A stretch of 64,000 nucleotides of DNA from contig NZ_OMOI01000001.1 of NCBI RefSeq assembly GCF_900302485.1, positions 620,001 through 684,000 of the forward strand. The letters run 5' to 3'. The notes beneath the pieces were generated by a model. The model did no database searches. It was given only the letters and a program-made list of their open reading frames with translations, and was not told the DNA's origin. Positions 15,535 to 24,035 of the stretch are shown piece by piece. Source of the stretch: Aliiroseovarius pelagivivens. Its GTDB lineage: Bacteria; Pseudomonadota; Alphaproteobacteria; Rhodobacterales; Rhodobacteraceae. The stretch's first letter is position 1. Each line of letters starts with the position of its first letter. The position numbers and the translations under genes were made by a program.

Positions 15535-16428
15535 ATGGACCATTGGGACGAAATCCGCACCGCTTATCATGTGGCACGCGCTGGTACCGTCAGTGGGGCG
15601 GCGGACAGTTTGGGCATTCACCACGCGACAGTGATCCGCCATGTGGATTCGCTCGAGGCCCGGATGGGCGTGAAACTGTTCCAACGCCATGCGCGTGGTT
15701 ATACCCCGACCGAGGCCGGGGCGGATCTGGCGCGTATCGCCTCGACGACGGAAGAGCAGTTTGCGCAATTGGGTACTCGACTGAAGGGGCAGGGCGAGGA
15801 CGTCTCGGGCGAGGTCGTGATCACTGCGCTTGCATCCTTTTCCCCGCGACTGACGCCGGTTCTGGCAGCTTTCCAGCACGCACACCCCAATACGCTGATC
15901 CGTCTTCGCACCGGGTTGCGCCTGTTCCGTCTGGAATATGGCGAAGCCCATGTAGCGATCCGCGCAGGCCAAGCTCCGCAAGAACCCGACAATGTGGCGC
16001 AGCGTTTTCTGAGCATGGACCTCTCGCTTCATGTGTCACCGGACTATGTCGCGCGATATGGTCTGCCGACCGAGGGCACTTTGGACCAACACAGGTTTAT
16101 CGGGGGCGATGATATCCATTCGCGCGCGCCGTTTGCGCGATGGATGGCCAAGAGCATCCCGGACGATAATGTCACCTTCCGCGTAACGGATGACATGTCG
16201 ATGCAGCAGGCGCTGCTATCGGGTGCGGGCGTTGGGTTTGCAGTGCGTGGAGAGCATCCGGATCTGATCGAGATCATGCCCCCTCAGCCGGAATGGCGGT
16301 CGGATTTCTGGCTTGTGACGCATGTTGATCTTCATCGCACCGCCAAAGTGCAGGCCGTATTGTCTTGGCTTAAAGACGCCGCGAAAACGTGGGCTGACAC
16401 GGATCCAGCAGTCAGCTTGCCTGACTAA
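15535..16428 (+). CDS. LysR family transcriptional regulator
   Basis: A 297-residue regulator. The N-terminal winged helix-turn-helix is clear (YHVARAGTVSGAADSLGIHH, then RHVDSLEARMGVKLFQRH). The remainder is a periplasmic-binding-protein-like effector domain. AAGGGG precedes the ATG. It is divergent from azoR and probably controls it and itself. The stop overlaps the stop of the convergent ArsR-type gene by 3 bases. The effector is unknown; quinone-like compounds are a guess from the target. Confidence 0.9.
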   Translation: MDHWDEIRTAYHVARAGTVSGAADSLGIHHATVIRHVDSLEARMGVKLFQRHARGYTPTEAGADLARIASTTEEQFAQLGTRLKGQGEDVSGEVVITALASFSPRLTPVLAAFQHAHPNTLIRLRTGLRLFRLEYGEAHVAIRAGQAPQEPDNVAQRFLSMDLSLHVSPDYVARYGLPTEGTLDQHRFIGGDDIHSRAPFARWMAKSIPDDNVTFRVTDDMSMQQALLSGAGVGFAVRGEHPDLIEIMPPQPEWRSDFWLVTHVDLHRTAKVQAVLSWLKDAAKTWADTDPAVSLPD

Positions 16429-16757
16429 ACGCTGTCGTCGCGCAGTTCTACTTCCAAAAACCGTTCGAACGCATCTAGATTGACGGGCTCGAACTGCCCG
16501 AACCCCTGCATCCAGACTGACGCTTCGCGCAGGGCGCTGGGGTCCAGCTTGCACCATTTCACCCGGCCCCGCTTTTCCTGCGCGATCAAACCCGCACGCG
16601 ACAGGATGGTCAGGTGTTTCGAGATCGCCGGCAGCGACATCTCGAACGGTTCGGCCACATCGGTGACCGCCATGTCATCTTCCAGAAGCATGGTCAGGAT
16701 GGCGCGGCGTGTCGGGTCGGACAGGGCGGCAAAGACAAGGTCAAGGCGGGTTTCCAT
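16425..16757 (-). CDS. ArsR/SmtB family transcriptional regulator
   Basis: A 110-residue winged-helix repressor. DLVFAALSDPTRRAIL and FEMSLPAISKHLTILSRAGL are the family's dimer and recognition helices. It has no cysteine pair in the recognition helix, so it is not a classic metal sensor; it resembles the SdpR-like subgroup. That subgroup is usually followed by an AHSA1/SRPBCC gene, but here no such gene follows. The ATG at 16757 was chosen because a TTG at 16793 would fall inside the operator-like palindrome 16792-16803. It lies between a LysR gene and the F0 operon. Confidence 0.88.
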   Translation of the reverse strand: METRLDLVFAALSDPTRRAILTMLLEDDMAVTDVAEPFEMSLPAISKHLTILSRAGLIAQEKRGRVKWCKLDPSALREASVWMQGFGQFEPVNLDAFERFLEVELRDDSV

Positions 16758-16791
16758 GTCTATTGGCCTAGGACGCGCCGGCGTAATCGTC

Positions 16792-16803
16792 AACCAATCG
16801 GTT
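16792..16803. promoter_or_regulatory. Operator-like palindrome before the ArsR-type gene
   Basis: AACC-AATC-GGTT, with flanking A/T, lies 35 bases upstream of the ArsR-type start. Palindromes with AACC/GGTT arms are what I would expect for SdpR-like autoregulation. Confidence 0.45.
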
Positions 16804-16928
16804 AAATAAGCGCTTTTGGCCTGAATCCGGGGGTTAGGGGTGTCGATAGGTGGGGTGTGAATCTGGGATGAGAATAAAATAACATTATATCAACAGCTTA
16901 AAGTATTTCATGTTGGCGCTAAACGCCG

Positions 16929-16956
16929 TTGACTCATTGCCCCCCAGCCCTTAGCA
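16929..16956 (+). promoter_or_regulatory. Candidate promoter of the atp F0 operon
   Basis: TTGACT (16929-16934) and TTAGCA (16951-16956) are separated by 16 bases and lie 30 bases before the atpI GTG. The rest of the 16758-16985 gap is AT-rich around 16875-16910 and holds no gene. Confidence 0.4.
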
Positions 16957-16985
16957 CATGCCTAACCGTCACCGGAGGAATTTTC

Positions 16986-17324
16986 GTGTCCGACAGCCCC
17001 GACCCCGAGCGCCTAAAAGAGCTCGAAGCCCGCATCAAAGCGGCGAAAGGGGAAGAGGACGAGGCGAAAACCGGTGATGAGGCCTATAACCAGGCATCGT
17101 TCGCTTGGCAGATGGTCATAGAGCTTACAGTCGGTCTGGTGATCGGCTTTGGCATCGGATTTGGGCTGGACAGTCTCTTTGGGACTAAGCCGATATTCAT
17201 GGTGCTGTTCATATTGTTGGGCTTCGCGGCAGGCATGAAGGTCATGCTGGGAACTGCGGCCCAGATGCAGAAGAAAGCAGAGGATGCGTCCGACACGCAG
17301 GTCTCTGACAAGAAAGAGGGATAG
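16986..17324 (+). CDS. atpI: ATP synthase assembly protein AtpI/AtpZ
   Basis: A 112-residue inner-membrane protein that helps assemble the c-ring. A charged N-terminal helix ([20 protein letters not shown]) precedes two membrane segments ([16 protein letters not shown] and [13 protein letters not shown]) and a charged tail. The GTG at 16986 has GGAGG at 7 bases and gives the usual length. It is the first gene of the F0 operon and is separated from atpB by 4 bases. Confidence 0.9.
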   Translation: MSDSPDPERLKELEARIKAAKGEEDEAKTGDEAYNQASFAWQMVIELTVGLVIGFGIGFGLDSLFGTKPIFMVLFILLGFAAGMKVMLGTAAQMQKKAEDASDTQVSDKKEG

Positions 17325-17328
17325 GAAC

Positions 17329-18174
17329 GTGGCTGAACAAGGCGCAAAACAGGGTGCAGGCCCCATCATCAAGATTGCATTCTTTGCCGTTCTGGCAGTG
17401 GTTCTGCTGTCCGGCGTACTGTTCTCGCCTGCGCACCCCGGTCTGGCCATCCACCCGATGGATCAGTTCGAGATCAAACCGCTTTTCGGTGATGGTCATG
17501 GCGGACTTGGCCTGTTTACAGTCACCAACCAGACCTTGTGGATGGTTCTGGCCATCATCGGCGTCGTGCTGATGCTGGTAGTTGGCTCGCGCGGTCGCGC
17601 AATCGTACCGACCCGCAGCCAGTCGGTTGCTGAAATGGCTTACGGCTTTGTCTATAAGATGGTCGAAGACGTGGCCGGCAAAGACGCCGTGAAATACTTC
17701 CCCGGCATCATGACCCTGTTCATGTTCATCCTGTTCGCCAACTTCCTTGGTCTGATCCCGACCTCGTTCACCGCCACCAGCCACATTGCTGTGACCGCTG
17801 TACTGGCCATGATCGTGTTCGTCTTCGTGACTGTGCTGGGCTTCGTCAAAAACGGTGCTGGCTTCCTGGGTCTCTTCTGGGTCTCGTCCGCACCGCTGGC
17901 GCTGCGCCCGATCCTGGCCGTCATCGAACTGATCTCGTACTTCGTGCGCCCCGTCAGCCACTCCATTCGTTTGGCTGGTAACGTGATGGCTGGCCACGCA
18001 GTTATCAAAGTATTCGCCGGCTTCGCTGCTGCCCTGGGCATGTTCAGCTTCCTGCCGATCCTGGCCATCTCGGCCGTCTACGCACTGGAAGTGCTCGTAG
18101 CCTTCATCCAGGCTTACGTGTTCACCATCCTGACCTGCGTATATCTGAAAGACGCTCTGCATCCGTCGCACTAA
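17329..18174 (+). CDS. atpB: F0F1 ATP synthase subunit a
   Basis: A 281-residue membrane protein forming the proton half-channels against the c-ring. The essential arginine lies in [14 protein letters not shown], and [12 protein letters not shown] precedes it. [18 protein letters not shown] and [19 protein letters not shown] are conserved membrane helices. The GTG start at 17329 fits the normal N terminus (VAEQGAKQG); an upstream in-frame start would overlap atpI. Second gene of the operon. Confidence 0.97.
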   Translation: MAEQGAKQGAGPIIKIAFFAVLAVVLLSGVLFSPAHPGLAIHPMDQFEIKPLFGDGHGGLGLFTVTNQTLWMVLAIIGVVLMLVVGSRGRAIVPTRSQSVAEMAYGFVYKMVEDVAGKDAVKYFPGIMTLFMFILFANFLGLIPTSFTATSHIAVTAVLAMIVFVFVTVLGFVKNGAGFLGLFWVSSAPLALRPILAVIELISYFVRPVSHSIRLAGNVMAGHAVIKVFAGFAAALGMFSFLPILAISAVYALEVLVAFIQAYVFTILTCVYLKDALHPSH

Positions 18175-18233
18175 GACGGTTGCAGCCCGCTCATCCAACT
18201 AATTCAAGCATTCCAACGTAAGGAGAAATCACA

Positions 18234-18470
18234 ATGGAAGGCAATATCGCTCAAATGGGTCAATTCATCGGTGCAGGTCTGGCAGCTATCGGTTCGGGTG
18301 CCGCCGCTATCGGTGTAGGCCACGTTGCTGGTAACTTCCTGGCCGGTGCTCTGCGCAACCCGTCGGCAGCTGCCGCTCAGACCGCGACCCTGTTCATCGG
18401 TATCGCATTTGCAGAAGCCCTGGGCATCTTCTCGTTCCTGGTCGCTCTGCTGCTGATGTTTGCTGTCTAA
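18234..18470 (+). CDS. atpE: F0F1 ATP synthase subunit c
   Basis: A 78-residue hairpin of two membrane helices, the proton-carrying rotor subunit. The conserved polar loop is LRNP (residues 40-43), and the carboxylate is Glu61 in AFAEALG. The first helix has the Gly/Ala pattern needed for tight packing ([14 protein letters not shown]). Glu61 sits where sodium-type rings have extra ligands, but no sodium signature is seen, so a proton ring is expected. AAGGAG gives a strong ribosome site. A hairpin follows the gene, which may help raise c-subunit yield. Confidence 0.97.
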   Translation: MEGNIAQMGQFIGAGLAAIGSGAAAIGVGHVAGNFLAGALRNPSAAAAQTATLFIGIAFAEALGIFSFLVALLLMFAV

Positions 18471-18491
18471 GACCTGAACCATCCTTACGCC

Positions 18492-18517
18492 GGGGCGAGG
18501 CGTCAGCGTTTCGCCCC
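18492..18517 (+). promoter_or_regulatory. Intercistronic hairpin between atpE and the b' gene
   Basis: GGGGCGA and TCGCCCC form a perfect 7-bp stem with a 12-base loop, without a U-run. It may protect the atpE 3' end or attenuate read-through, giving more c than b subunits. Confidence 0.45.
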
Positions 18518-18546
18518 AAGTAACTCGGTTCCAGAGGACTTAAGAC

Positions 18547-19086
18547 ATGGCAAGTAACACACATAGCACAGAAGCAGCACACGGTGGCGCAGAAGCCGCT
18601 GGCATGCCGCAACTGGACTTCTCGACCTTCGGGAACCAGATTTTCTGGCTCGTGGTGACGCTGGTCGTGATCTACTTTGTTCTGACCAAGATTGCTCTGC
18701 CCCGTATTGAGGCTGTGCTGTCTGAACGTCAGGGCACGATCACAAATGATCTGGCTGCTGCCGAAGAGCTGAAGCAGAAGGCTGTCGAAGCCGAGGAAGC
18801 TTACAACAAGGCCCTGGCTGACGCCCGTGCAGAAGCAAACAAAATTGTTGCTGAAGCCCGTGCCGATATTCAGGCTGATCTGGATGCAGCTGCCGCTAAG
18901 GCAGATGCCGAGATCTCCGCCAAGGCTGCCGAAAGCGAAGCCGCGATCAACGAGATCCGCGCCGGAGCCGTCGACAGCGTCAAGGCCGTCTCCAAGGATG
19001 CCGTCAAGGAAATCCTGGGTTCGATGGGCTACAAGGCGGATGCCAAGTCGGTAACTGCGGCTGTGACCGCACGGATGAAAGGGTAA
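18547..19086 (+). CDS. F0F1 ATP synthase subunit b'
   Basis: A 179-residue stator subunit. After a polar N-terminal extension of about 30 residues comes one membrane helix ([20 protein letters not shown]) and a long charged coiled coil rich in Ala, Glu and Lys. This is the b' form found with b as a heterodimer in phototrophs and alphaproteobacteria. It is separated from the b gene by 4 bases. Confidence 0.93.
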   Translation: MASNTHSTEAAHGGAEAAGMPQLDFSTFGNQIFWLVVTLVVIYFVLTKIALPRIEAVLSERQGTITNDLAAAEELKQKAVEAEEAYNKALADARAEANKIVAEARADIQADLDAAAAKADAEISAKAAESEAAINEIRAGAVDSVKAVSKDAVKEILGSMGYKADAKSVTAAVTARMKG

Positions 19087-19090
19087 ACTG

Positions 19091-19651
19091 ATGAAAAAAT
19101 TCGCAGTTCTCCCATTCGCTCTGGCTGCATACCCGGCGTTTGCCGCTGGTGACGCTGGCTGGACCGATCTGTCCAACACCAACATGGTTGTCACCCTGGC
19201 ATTCCTGTTGTTCGTGACCTTCCTTGGTTACATGGGCGTGCACAAAATGTTGGGCGGTCAGCTCGACAAACGTGCCGAGGGCATCAAGTCGGAACTCGAC
19301 GACGCCCGTGCCCTGCGCGAAGAAGCCCAGACCATTCTGGCGTCTTATGAGCGCAAGCAAAAGGAAGTAGCCGATCAAGCGGAGCGCATCGTTGCGCACG
19401 CCAAGGAAGAGGCCGCTAATGCTGCGGCTCAGGCCAAAGAAGATCTGAAAGCTTCGATTGCACGCCGTCTGGCTGCTGCTGAAGACCAGATCGCATCGGC
19501 TGAAGCGGCTGCCGTGAAAGAGGTGCGTGACAGCGCCGTTCAGGTCGCCGTGGGCGCTGCTCGCGACATGATCGCCAAACAGATGACCGCAACCGACGGC
19601 AACAAGCTGATCGACGAGGCCATCAAGGACGTGGAAGCCAAGCTGCACTAA
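19091..19651 (+). CDS. atpF: F0F1 ATP synthase subunit b
   Basis: A 186-residue stator subunit, paired with b'. The protein starts with a signal-like hydrophobic stretch (FAVLPFALAAYPAFAAG), then one membrane helix (MVVTLAFLLFVTFLGYMGV) and a long coiled coil ending in a hydrophilic tail that docks on subunit delta. The cleavable-looking N-terminal stretch is a feature of alphaproteobacterial b subunits. Last gene of the operon; a terminator follows. The F1 genes are elsewhere. Confidence 0.94.
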   Translation: MKKFAVLPFALAAYPAFAAGDAGWTDLSNTNMVVTLAFLLFVTFLGYMGVHKMLGGQLDKRAEGIKSELDDARALREEAQTILASYERKQKEVADQAERIVAHAKEEAANAAAQAKEDLKASIARRLAAAEDQIASAEAAAVKEVRDSAVQVAVGAARDMIAKQMTATDGNKLIDEAIKDVEAKLH

Positions 19652-19679
19652 GCAGATTTGCTCTAACGACTTTCGAGAG

Positions 19680-19703
19680 ACCCGGCCATTGTGCCGGGTT
19701 TTT
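19680..19703 (+). terminator. Terminator of the atp F0 operon
   Basis: A 7-bp perfect stem (ACCCGGC, loop CATTGT, GCCGGGT) followed by TTTTT, 28 bases after the atpF stop. Confidence 0.88.
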
Positions 19704-19720
19704 CATTTTGAAAAGGCAGC

Positions 19721-20476
19721 TTAGCGCTGCATCTCATAGTCCAACCGTTGGCGCGCCACCTCTTCATTCCGCTCGGTGCGACGCAGGTCGGTATAGGCTT
19801 GAACGACATAGTCCATATGCGCCTCAATTGCAGCGCGTGCTGCCTTGGGATCACGGGTTTGCAGGGCGTCATTGATGGCGCGGTGTTGTTCAAGCAGATC
19901 CATCCGCGTGTTGGTAATCTGGACGACCACCTGCCGGTTATAAAGGATGCCCTGTTTCAACAGGTCATACATGGCGCGCATCATATGGACCATCAGCGCA
20001 TTATGACTGGCTTCTATGATCGCCATATGGAAATCACTGTCCAGATCGCCGCCCTGACCTTCCGGCGCTTTTACCATCTTCAGGAAGATCTCGTTGATGA
20101 CGGCCAGATCCGTGTCTGATCCGAATTGCGCTGCGCGTTCGGCGGCCAGTCCCTCCATATCGCGGCGGAAGGTGATGTAGTCATAGACCGCTTCGTCATG
20201 GCGCGCGAAAAGGTTGGTGAGGGCAGGGGGGAATGAGCTGTCCAGATCTTCCGAGATAAAGATCCCAGCACCGGCCCGTCGCGCCAAAAGCCCAGTTCCC
20301 TCGAGGTCGGCCAATGCGTCACGCAAGGAAGGGCGCGACACCCCAAGACGATCCGCCAAATCCCGTTCAGAGGGAAGGCGTTCGCCCGGGCGAAGTATGC
20401 CGCGCAGAATCAGAAGCTCGATCTGTTCAACCACTGACTTAGAAAGTTTATTGGCTGAGATTTTCTGGAAAGGCAT
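19721..20476 (-). CDS. GntR/FadR family transcriptional regulator (FCD domain)
   Basis: A 251-residue regulator. The N-terminal winged helix (LRGILRPGERLPSERDLADR, then VSRPSLRDALADLEGTG) is typical of the FadR subfamily. The C-terminal all-helical FCD domain carries the usual metal-site residues in DSDFHMAIIEASHN and the later EQHRAINDAL. These regulators respond to small carboxylates such as lactate, pyruvate or glycolate. No metabolic target lies next to it, so the ligand is unknown. An inverted repeat 18 bases upstream suggests autoregulation. Confidence 0.88.
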   Translation of the reverse strand: MPFQKISANKLSKSVVEQIELLILRGILRPGERLPSERDLADRLGVSRPSLRDALADLEGTGLLARRAGAGIFISEDLDSSFPPALTNLFARHDEAVYDYITFRRDMEGLAAERAAQFGSDTDLAVINEIFLKMVKAPEGQGGDLDSDFHMAIIEASHNALMVHMMRAMYDLLKQGILYNRQVVVQITNTRMDLLEQHRAINDALQTRDPKAARAAIEAHMDYVVQAYTDLRRTERNEEVARQRLDYEMQR

Positions 20477-20493
20477 AAACGTCTCACTTAAAT

Positions 20494-20512
20494 TGGTCAG
20501 ATTATATGACCA
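20494..20512. promoter_or_regulatory. Inverted repeat upstream of the GntR-type gene
   Basis: TGGTC-N9-GACCA, a perfect 5-bp inverted repeat with an AT-rich centre. TGGT/ACCA half sites are characteristic of the FadR/LldR/PdhR branch, though the usual spacing is shorter. Confidence 0.5.
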
Positions 20513-20534
20513 CATTCAGGCGCGCGTCTCAAAC

Positions 20535-20564
20535 AAAAAAAGCCGGGCACTCGGCCCGGCTTTT
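20535..20564 (-). terminator. Terminator of the OmpA-like lipoprotein gene
   Basis: AAAAGCCGGGC with GCCCGGCTTTT forms an 11-bp stem and a short loop, with a T-run on both strands; it serves the minus-strand gene ending at 20595. Confidence 0.85.
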
Positions 20565-20594
20565 GGCATAGCATTTAAGTTACTGCTACGGAAC

Positions 20595-21260
20595 TTACGT
20601 TGATGTTGGGCGGATGACGATCTCGACCCGACGGTTTTGTTGGCGTCCATAGGCATCCAAGTTCGACGCAACCGGTTGGTCTTCACCATAGCCGATGGTC
20701 TGAATACGCCAGCCGGGCACGCCATTGGCAGACAGCACTGCAGCCACTGCAGCCGCACGATTGCGCGACAGAGACAGGTTGTAATCTGCCCTACCCACGT
20801 TGTCGGTGTGGCCCCGAACTTCAGCGATCGAGTTCGGATACTGCATCAGATTGCGCGCGAGGGCGGATAGATCACCACGCAGAGCAGGGCTGATCTGGGT
20901 GCTGCCGGTTGCGAACAGGATGTCCTGCGGCATCGTCACAATCAGTTCGTTGCCGGTATTGACGATCTTCACGTCGTCGTTGTCGATGGCCTGGCGCAGA
21001 TCGCCAGCTTGTTTATCAAGTTGTTGGCCAATGGCCCCACCAATCACGCCGCCAATGACCGCGCCTACGGCAGCCTTGCCCAGCTTTCCGTCGCCTTTGC
21101 GGGTGGCACCTAGAAGCCCGCCCGCGATGGCGCCAATGGCGGCCCCGTTTTGGGTACGTGGACCCATGTTAGAAGTTGGGCTTTGCGTCGGTGACGTGCA
21201 AGCGCTGGTCGCCAGTCCGGCGATCAGGCCGAACGAGAGAATCATATGTCTTGGTTGCAT
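20595..21260 (-). CDS. OmpA family outer-membrane lipoprotein (YiaD-like)
   Basis: A 221-residue lipoprotein. The signal peptide ends with the lipobox LATSAC. Residues about 40-75 are a glycine-zipper segment (GAAIGAIAGGLLGAT and AVGAVIGGVIGGAIGQQL). The C-terminal half is an OmpA/MotB peptidoglycan-binding domain with ILFATGSTQISP and the diagnostic VRGHTDNVGRADYNLSLSRN and ENRRVEI-like QNRRVEIVI. It probably tethers the outer membrane to peptidoglycan. GAGGA precedes the ATG at 21260, which was chosen because it begins the signal peptide. It is monocistronic, with terminators on both sides. Confidence 0.92.
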   Translation of the reverse strand: MQPRHMILSFGLIAGLATSACTSPTQSPTSNMGPRTQNGAAIGAIAGGLLGATRKGDGKLGKAAVGAVIGGVIGGAIGQQLDKQAGDLRQAIDNDDVKIVNTGNELIVTMPQDILFATGSTQISPALRGDLSALARNLMQYPNSIAEVRGHTDNVGRADYNLSLSRNRAAAVAAVLSANGVPGWRIQTIGYGEDQPVASNLDAYGRQQNRRVEIVIRPTST

Positions 21261-21295
21261 ACTGCGGTCCTCGGTTTGAATTCTTGTTCTCCATA

Positions 21296-21330
21296 CAGAA
21301 AAGGGCCGTGTTATCGAATAACAAGGCCCT
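21296..21330 (-). terminator. Strong terminator of the AraC-Ogt gene
   Basis: AGGGCC-(T/G)-TGTTAT and its complement form a 12-bp stem with one mismatch around a 3-base loop, followed on the minus strand by TTTTCTGT. It starts 32 bases after the ogt stop. Confidence 0.82.
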
Positions 21331-21361
21331 GTTATGGGGAAACTCGGCGAAAAACAGACGC

Positions 21362-22222
21362 TTACCCAGTACGCTCTTGTTCCAGTTCGGCGCTTTCCCA
21401 CGCCAGTAATGCGCGCTTTACTGGCAGGCCCCAATGGTATCCCCCCAGTGCACCGGATTTGCGCAGGGCACGGTGGCACGGGATCAGCCAGCTTACCGGG
21501 TTGCGCCCGACAGCGGTGCCCACGGCACGCACGGCGCGGGGTTGGCCGATCTTCTCAGCGATTTGTCCATAGGTGGTTACATGGCCCGAGGGGATCGACA
21601 GAAGTGCCTCCCATACCTTGATCTGCAAGGGCGAACCGATCAGGTGCAGCGGTGTCTTTCCGTCCTTGCCCAATTCCGTGTCATACGCGGCCAGAACCCA
21701 CGGTCGCAGGAACATCGGGTCTTCGATGAACGTGGCGTTGGGCCAGCGCGATATCAGGTCCTCGAAGGTTTCCTCGACGCCTGTCTCACCCGCAAAACCG
21801 ATGCCGCAGATGCCCCGCTCGGTCCCCATTACCAGCGACGCCCCGAACGGGCTGTCAAACCAACCCCAATAGATCGTCAGACCTTTACCCCTATTGGCAT
21901 ATTCGCCGGGGCTCATCGCTTCCCACCGCAAAAAGAGGTCATGCAGACGGCCCTGACCCGACAGACCAACCGACTGTGCTGTTTCCAGCGTTGAAAACCG
22001 CTCGGCCAACAGTGTCTTGGCATGGCCCAATGTCAGGAACTGTTGATAGCGTTTTGGCGATACTCCAACCCAGCGCGAGAACACGCGCTGAAAATGCGAG
22101 GGCGACATGTCCATCTTCGCGGCCAAGGCGTCAAGCGCGAGGGTCTTTCCTCCTGCTGCGTCGATTTCTTCGATCGCACGCCGGATCACGTTGTAGTGGT
22201 AGCTGTCTTCAGTCGGTGTCAT
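21362..22222 (-). CDS. AraC HTH-methylated-DNA--cysteine methyltransferase fusion
   Basis: A 286-residue two-domain protein. Residues about 10-105 are an AraC-type helix-turn-helix (LAAKMDMSPSHFQRVFSRWV), and the C-terminal half is an O6-alkylguanine transferase with the active site PCHR (Cys249) and the RAVGTAVGRNP helix. Unlike full Ada, the N-terminal zinc/phosphotriester domain with four cysteines is missing. It could therefore be a methyl-responsive regulator or simply a repair enzyme with a DNA-binding extension. I chose the ATG at 22222, which has GAGG upstream; one at 22240 is possible. It is divergent from nth, another repair gene. Confidence 0.9.
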   Translation of the reverse strand: MTPTEDSYHYNVIRRAIEEIDAAGGKTLALDALAAKMDMSPSHFQRVFSRWVGVSPKRYQQFLTLGHAKTLLAERFSTLETAQSVGLSGQGRLHDLFLRWEAMSPGEYANRGKGLTIYWGWFDSPFGASLVMGTERGICGIGFAGETGVEETFEDLISRWPNATFIEDPMFLRPWVLAAYDTELGKDGKTPLHLIGSPLQIKVWEALLSIPSGHVTTYGQIAEKIGQPRAVRAVGTAVGRNPVSWLIPCHRALRKSGALGGYHWGLPVKRALLAWESAELEQERTG

Positions 22223-22328
22223 CTTGGCCTCATGCGTCAATACAACGAGCTTGCCTTTTCTGCTTCTACAAGGCGACCCGGAAATTGCGCATTGAACGTG
22301 GCTCGCGTAAGACGATCTGCGGAAACGG

Positions 22329-22982
22329 ATGGACGCGATGGCAAAACAACTCGGATATCACCAGATCCGCGAGATCTTTGAGCGCTTCAAAGAACAGGAA
22401 GCCGAACCCAAGGGCGAGCTGGAGCATGTAAATGTCTACACGCTGGTCGTAGCGGTGGCCCTGTCGGCACAGGCGACGGACGTGGGCGTGAACAAAGCCA
22501 CGCGGGCGTTGTTCAAAGTGGCGGACACGCCGCAGAAGATGCTGGATTTGGGCCTTGAGGGGCTGACTGAACATATCAAGACCATCGGGTTGTTTCGCCA
22601 AAAGGCGAAGAACGTGATGAAGTTAAGCCAGATCCTTGTCGACGAGTATGGCGGCGAGGTGCCCAATTCTCGTGCCGCGCTTCAGTCGCTGCCGGGTGTG
22701 GGGCGCAAGACAGCTAATGTCGTTTTGAACATGTGGTGGGGCGTGCCGGCGCAGGCGGTCGATACGCATATCTTCCGCGTCGGCAATCGCACGGGCATCG
22801 CTGTCGGCAAGAACGTCGATGCGGTCGAACGCGCCATCGAAGACAACATCCCCGCAGACTTTCAACACCACGCCCATCACTGGCTGATCCTACATGGGCG
22901 CTATACCTGCAAGGCGCGCAAGCCAATGTGCGGAAACTGCATCATTCGGGACCTCTGTCCCTTCGAGGAAAAGAACTTATGA
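22329..22982 (+). CDS. nth: Endonuclease III
   Basis: A 217-residue DNA glycosylase/AP lyase for oxidised pyrimidines. The helix-hairpin-helix is LPGVGRKTANVVL, the catalytic Asp lies in AVDTHIFRV, and the Lys in the helix before it (ALQSLPGVGRK). The C-terminal iron-sulfur loop has the C-X6-C-X2-C-X5-C spacing (CKARKPMCGNCIIRDLC). Another in-frame ATG lies at 22338. Its last codons overlap the downstream kinase start as TTATGA, implying coupled translation. Confidence 0.96.
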   Translation: MDAMAKQLGYHQIREIFERFKEQEAEPKGELEHVNVYTLVVAVALSAQATDVGVNKATRALFKVADTPQKMLDLGLEGLTEHIKTIGLFRQKAKNVMKLSQILVDEYGGEVPNSRAALQSLPGVGRKTANVVLNMWWGVPAQAVDTHIFRVGNRTGIAVGKNVDAVERAIEDNIPADFQHHAHHWLILHGRYTCKARKPMCGNCIIRDLCPFEEKNL

Positions 22983-23971
22983 CGAAAAAGTACAAGGTTG
23001 TCGGGATCGGCAACGCGGTTGTGGATGTTATTACCACCGCAGATGACAGCTTTCTGGAACTGATGGGCATTGAAAAAGGCATCATGCAACTGGTCGAAAA
23101 GGACCGCGCCGAGGTGCTGTATGCCGCGATGCAAGACCGCAAGCAGGCGGCTGGTGGATCGGTTGCGAACACGATCGCCGGGATTGGTAATCTCGGTCTG
23201 ACCACAGGGTTTGTCGGCCGCGTGCACGAGGATGCCCTAGGTCATTTCTATGCCGATGCGATGGAGATGGACGGCACCCGCTTTGTGAACCCACCCGTGC
23301 CGGGCGGCGAGCTGCCGACTTCGCGGTCGATGATCTTTGTGTCGCCGGATGGCGAGCGGTCGATGAACACCTATCTGGGCATCTCGGCCGAGCTTGGGCC
23401 GGAAGATGTGGATCCCGAGGTCGCTGCGGACGCCGAGATCGTGTTTCTGGAAGGCTACCTCTTTGACAAGGACAAAGGGAAAGAGGCGTTCATCGCCATG
23501 GCTCGTGCCTGTCGCGCGGGTGGTGGCAAGGCGGGGATCGCGATTTCCGATCCGTTCTGCGTCGAACGTCACCGTACCGACTTCCTGATGCTGATCGAGC
23601 ACGAACTGGACTATGTGATCGGCAACGAGGAAGAGCTGAAAGCACTGTTCCAAACCGATGATCTGGAAGAGGCAATGGCGAAAACCGCCGCGATCTGCCC
23701 GCTGGTGGCCTGCACGCGCTCGGGCGACGGGGTGACGATCCTTGCGGGGGGCGAACGTGTGGACGTGCCGGTTGAGCGCATCGTCCCGGTGGACGCCACT
23801 GGGGCAGGTGACGGCTTTGCCGCAGGCTTCCTGTACGGTCTGGCCACCGGTGCTGATCTGCGCACCTGCGGCGAGATGGGCTGCACCGTCGCAGGCGAAG
23901 TGATCCGCCATATCGGGCCGCGCGCAGATCGCAACCTGCCAGCGCTGTTCCGCGAAAAGGGACTAATCTAA
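22979..23971 (+). CDS. PfkB family sugar/nucleoside kinase (adenosine kinase-like)
   Basis: A 330-residue ribokinase-superfamily kinase. GIGNAVVDVI at the start and GGSVANTIAGIG are substrate-side motifs, and DATGAGDGFAAGFLYGL near residue 260 is the ATP/anion-hole signature with the catalytic Asp. It is of the adenosine kinase-like group widespread in Rhodobacterales; the true substrate cannot be read from sequence. The start overlaps nth by 4 bases and a terminator follows. Confidence 0.88.
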   Translation: MTKKYKVVGIGNAVVDVITTADDSFLELMGIEKGIMQLVEKDRAEVLYAAMQDRKQAAGGSVANTIAGIGNLGLTTGFVGRVHEDALGHFYADAMEMDGTRFVNPPVPGGELPTSRSMIFVSPDGERSMNTYLGISAELGPEDVDPEVAADAEIVFLEGYLFDKDKGKEAFIAMARACRAGGGKAGIAISDPFCVERHRTDFLMLIEHELDYVIGNEEELKALFQTDDLEEAMAKTAAICPLVACTRSGDGVTILAGGERVDVPVERIVPVDATGAGDGFAAGFLYGLATGADLRTCGEMGCTVAGEVIRHIGPRADRNLPALFREKGLI

Positions 23972-23984
23972 GCCACGCAAACGA

Positions 23985-24018
23985 AAAAGCCCGGATCGCA
24001 GGATCCGGGCTTTCTTTA
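23985..24018 (+). terminator. Terminator of the nth-kinase operon
   Basis: A 12-bp stem (AAAGCCCGGATC, loop GCAG, GATCCGGGCTTT) followed by CTTTATTT. It lies between convergent genes and also has an A-run upstream, so it can act in both directions. Confidence 0.9.
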
Positions 24019-24035
24019 TTTGGGTGAAGCGGAGC

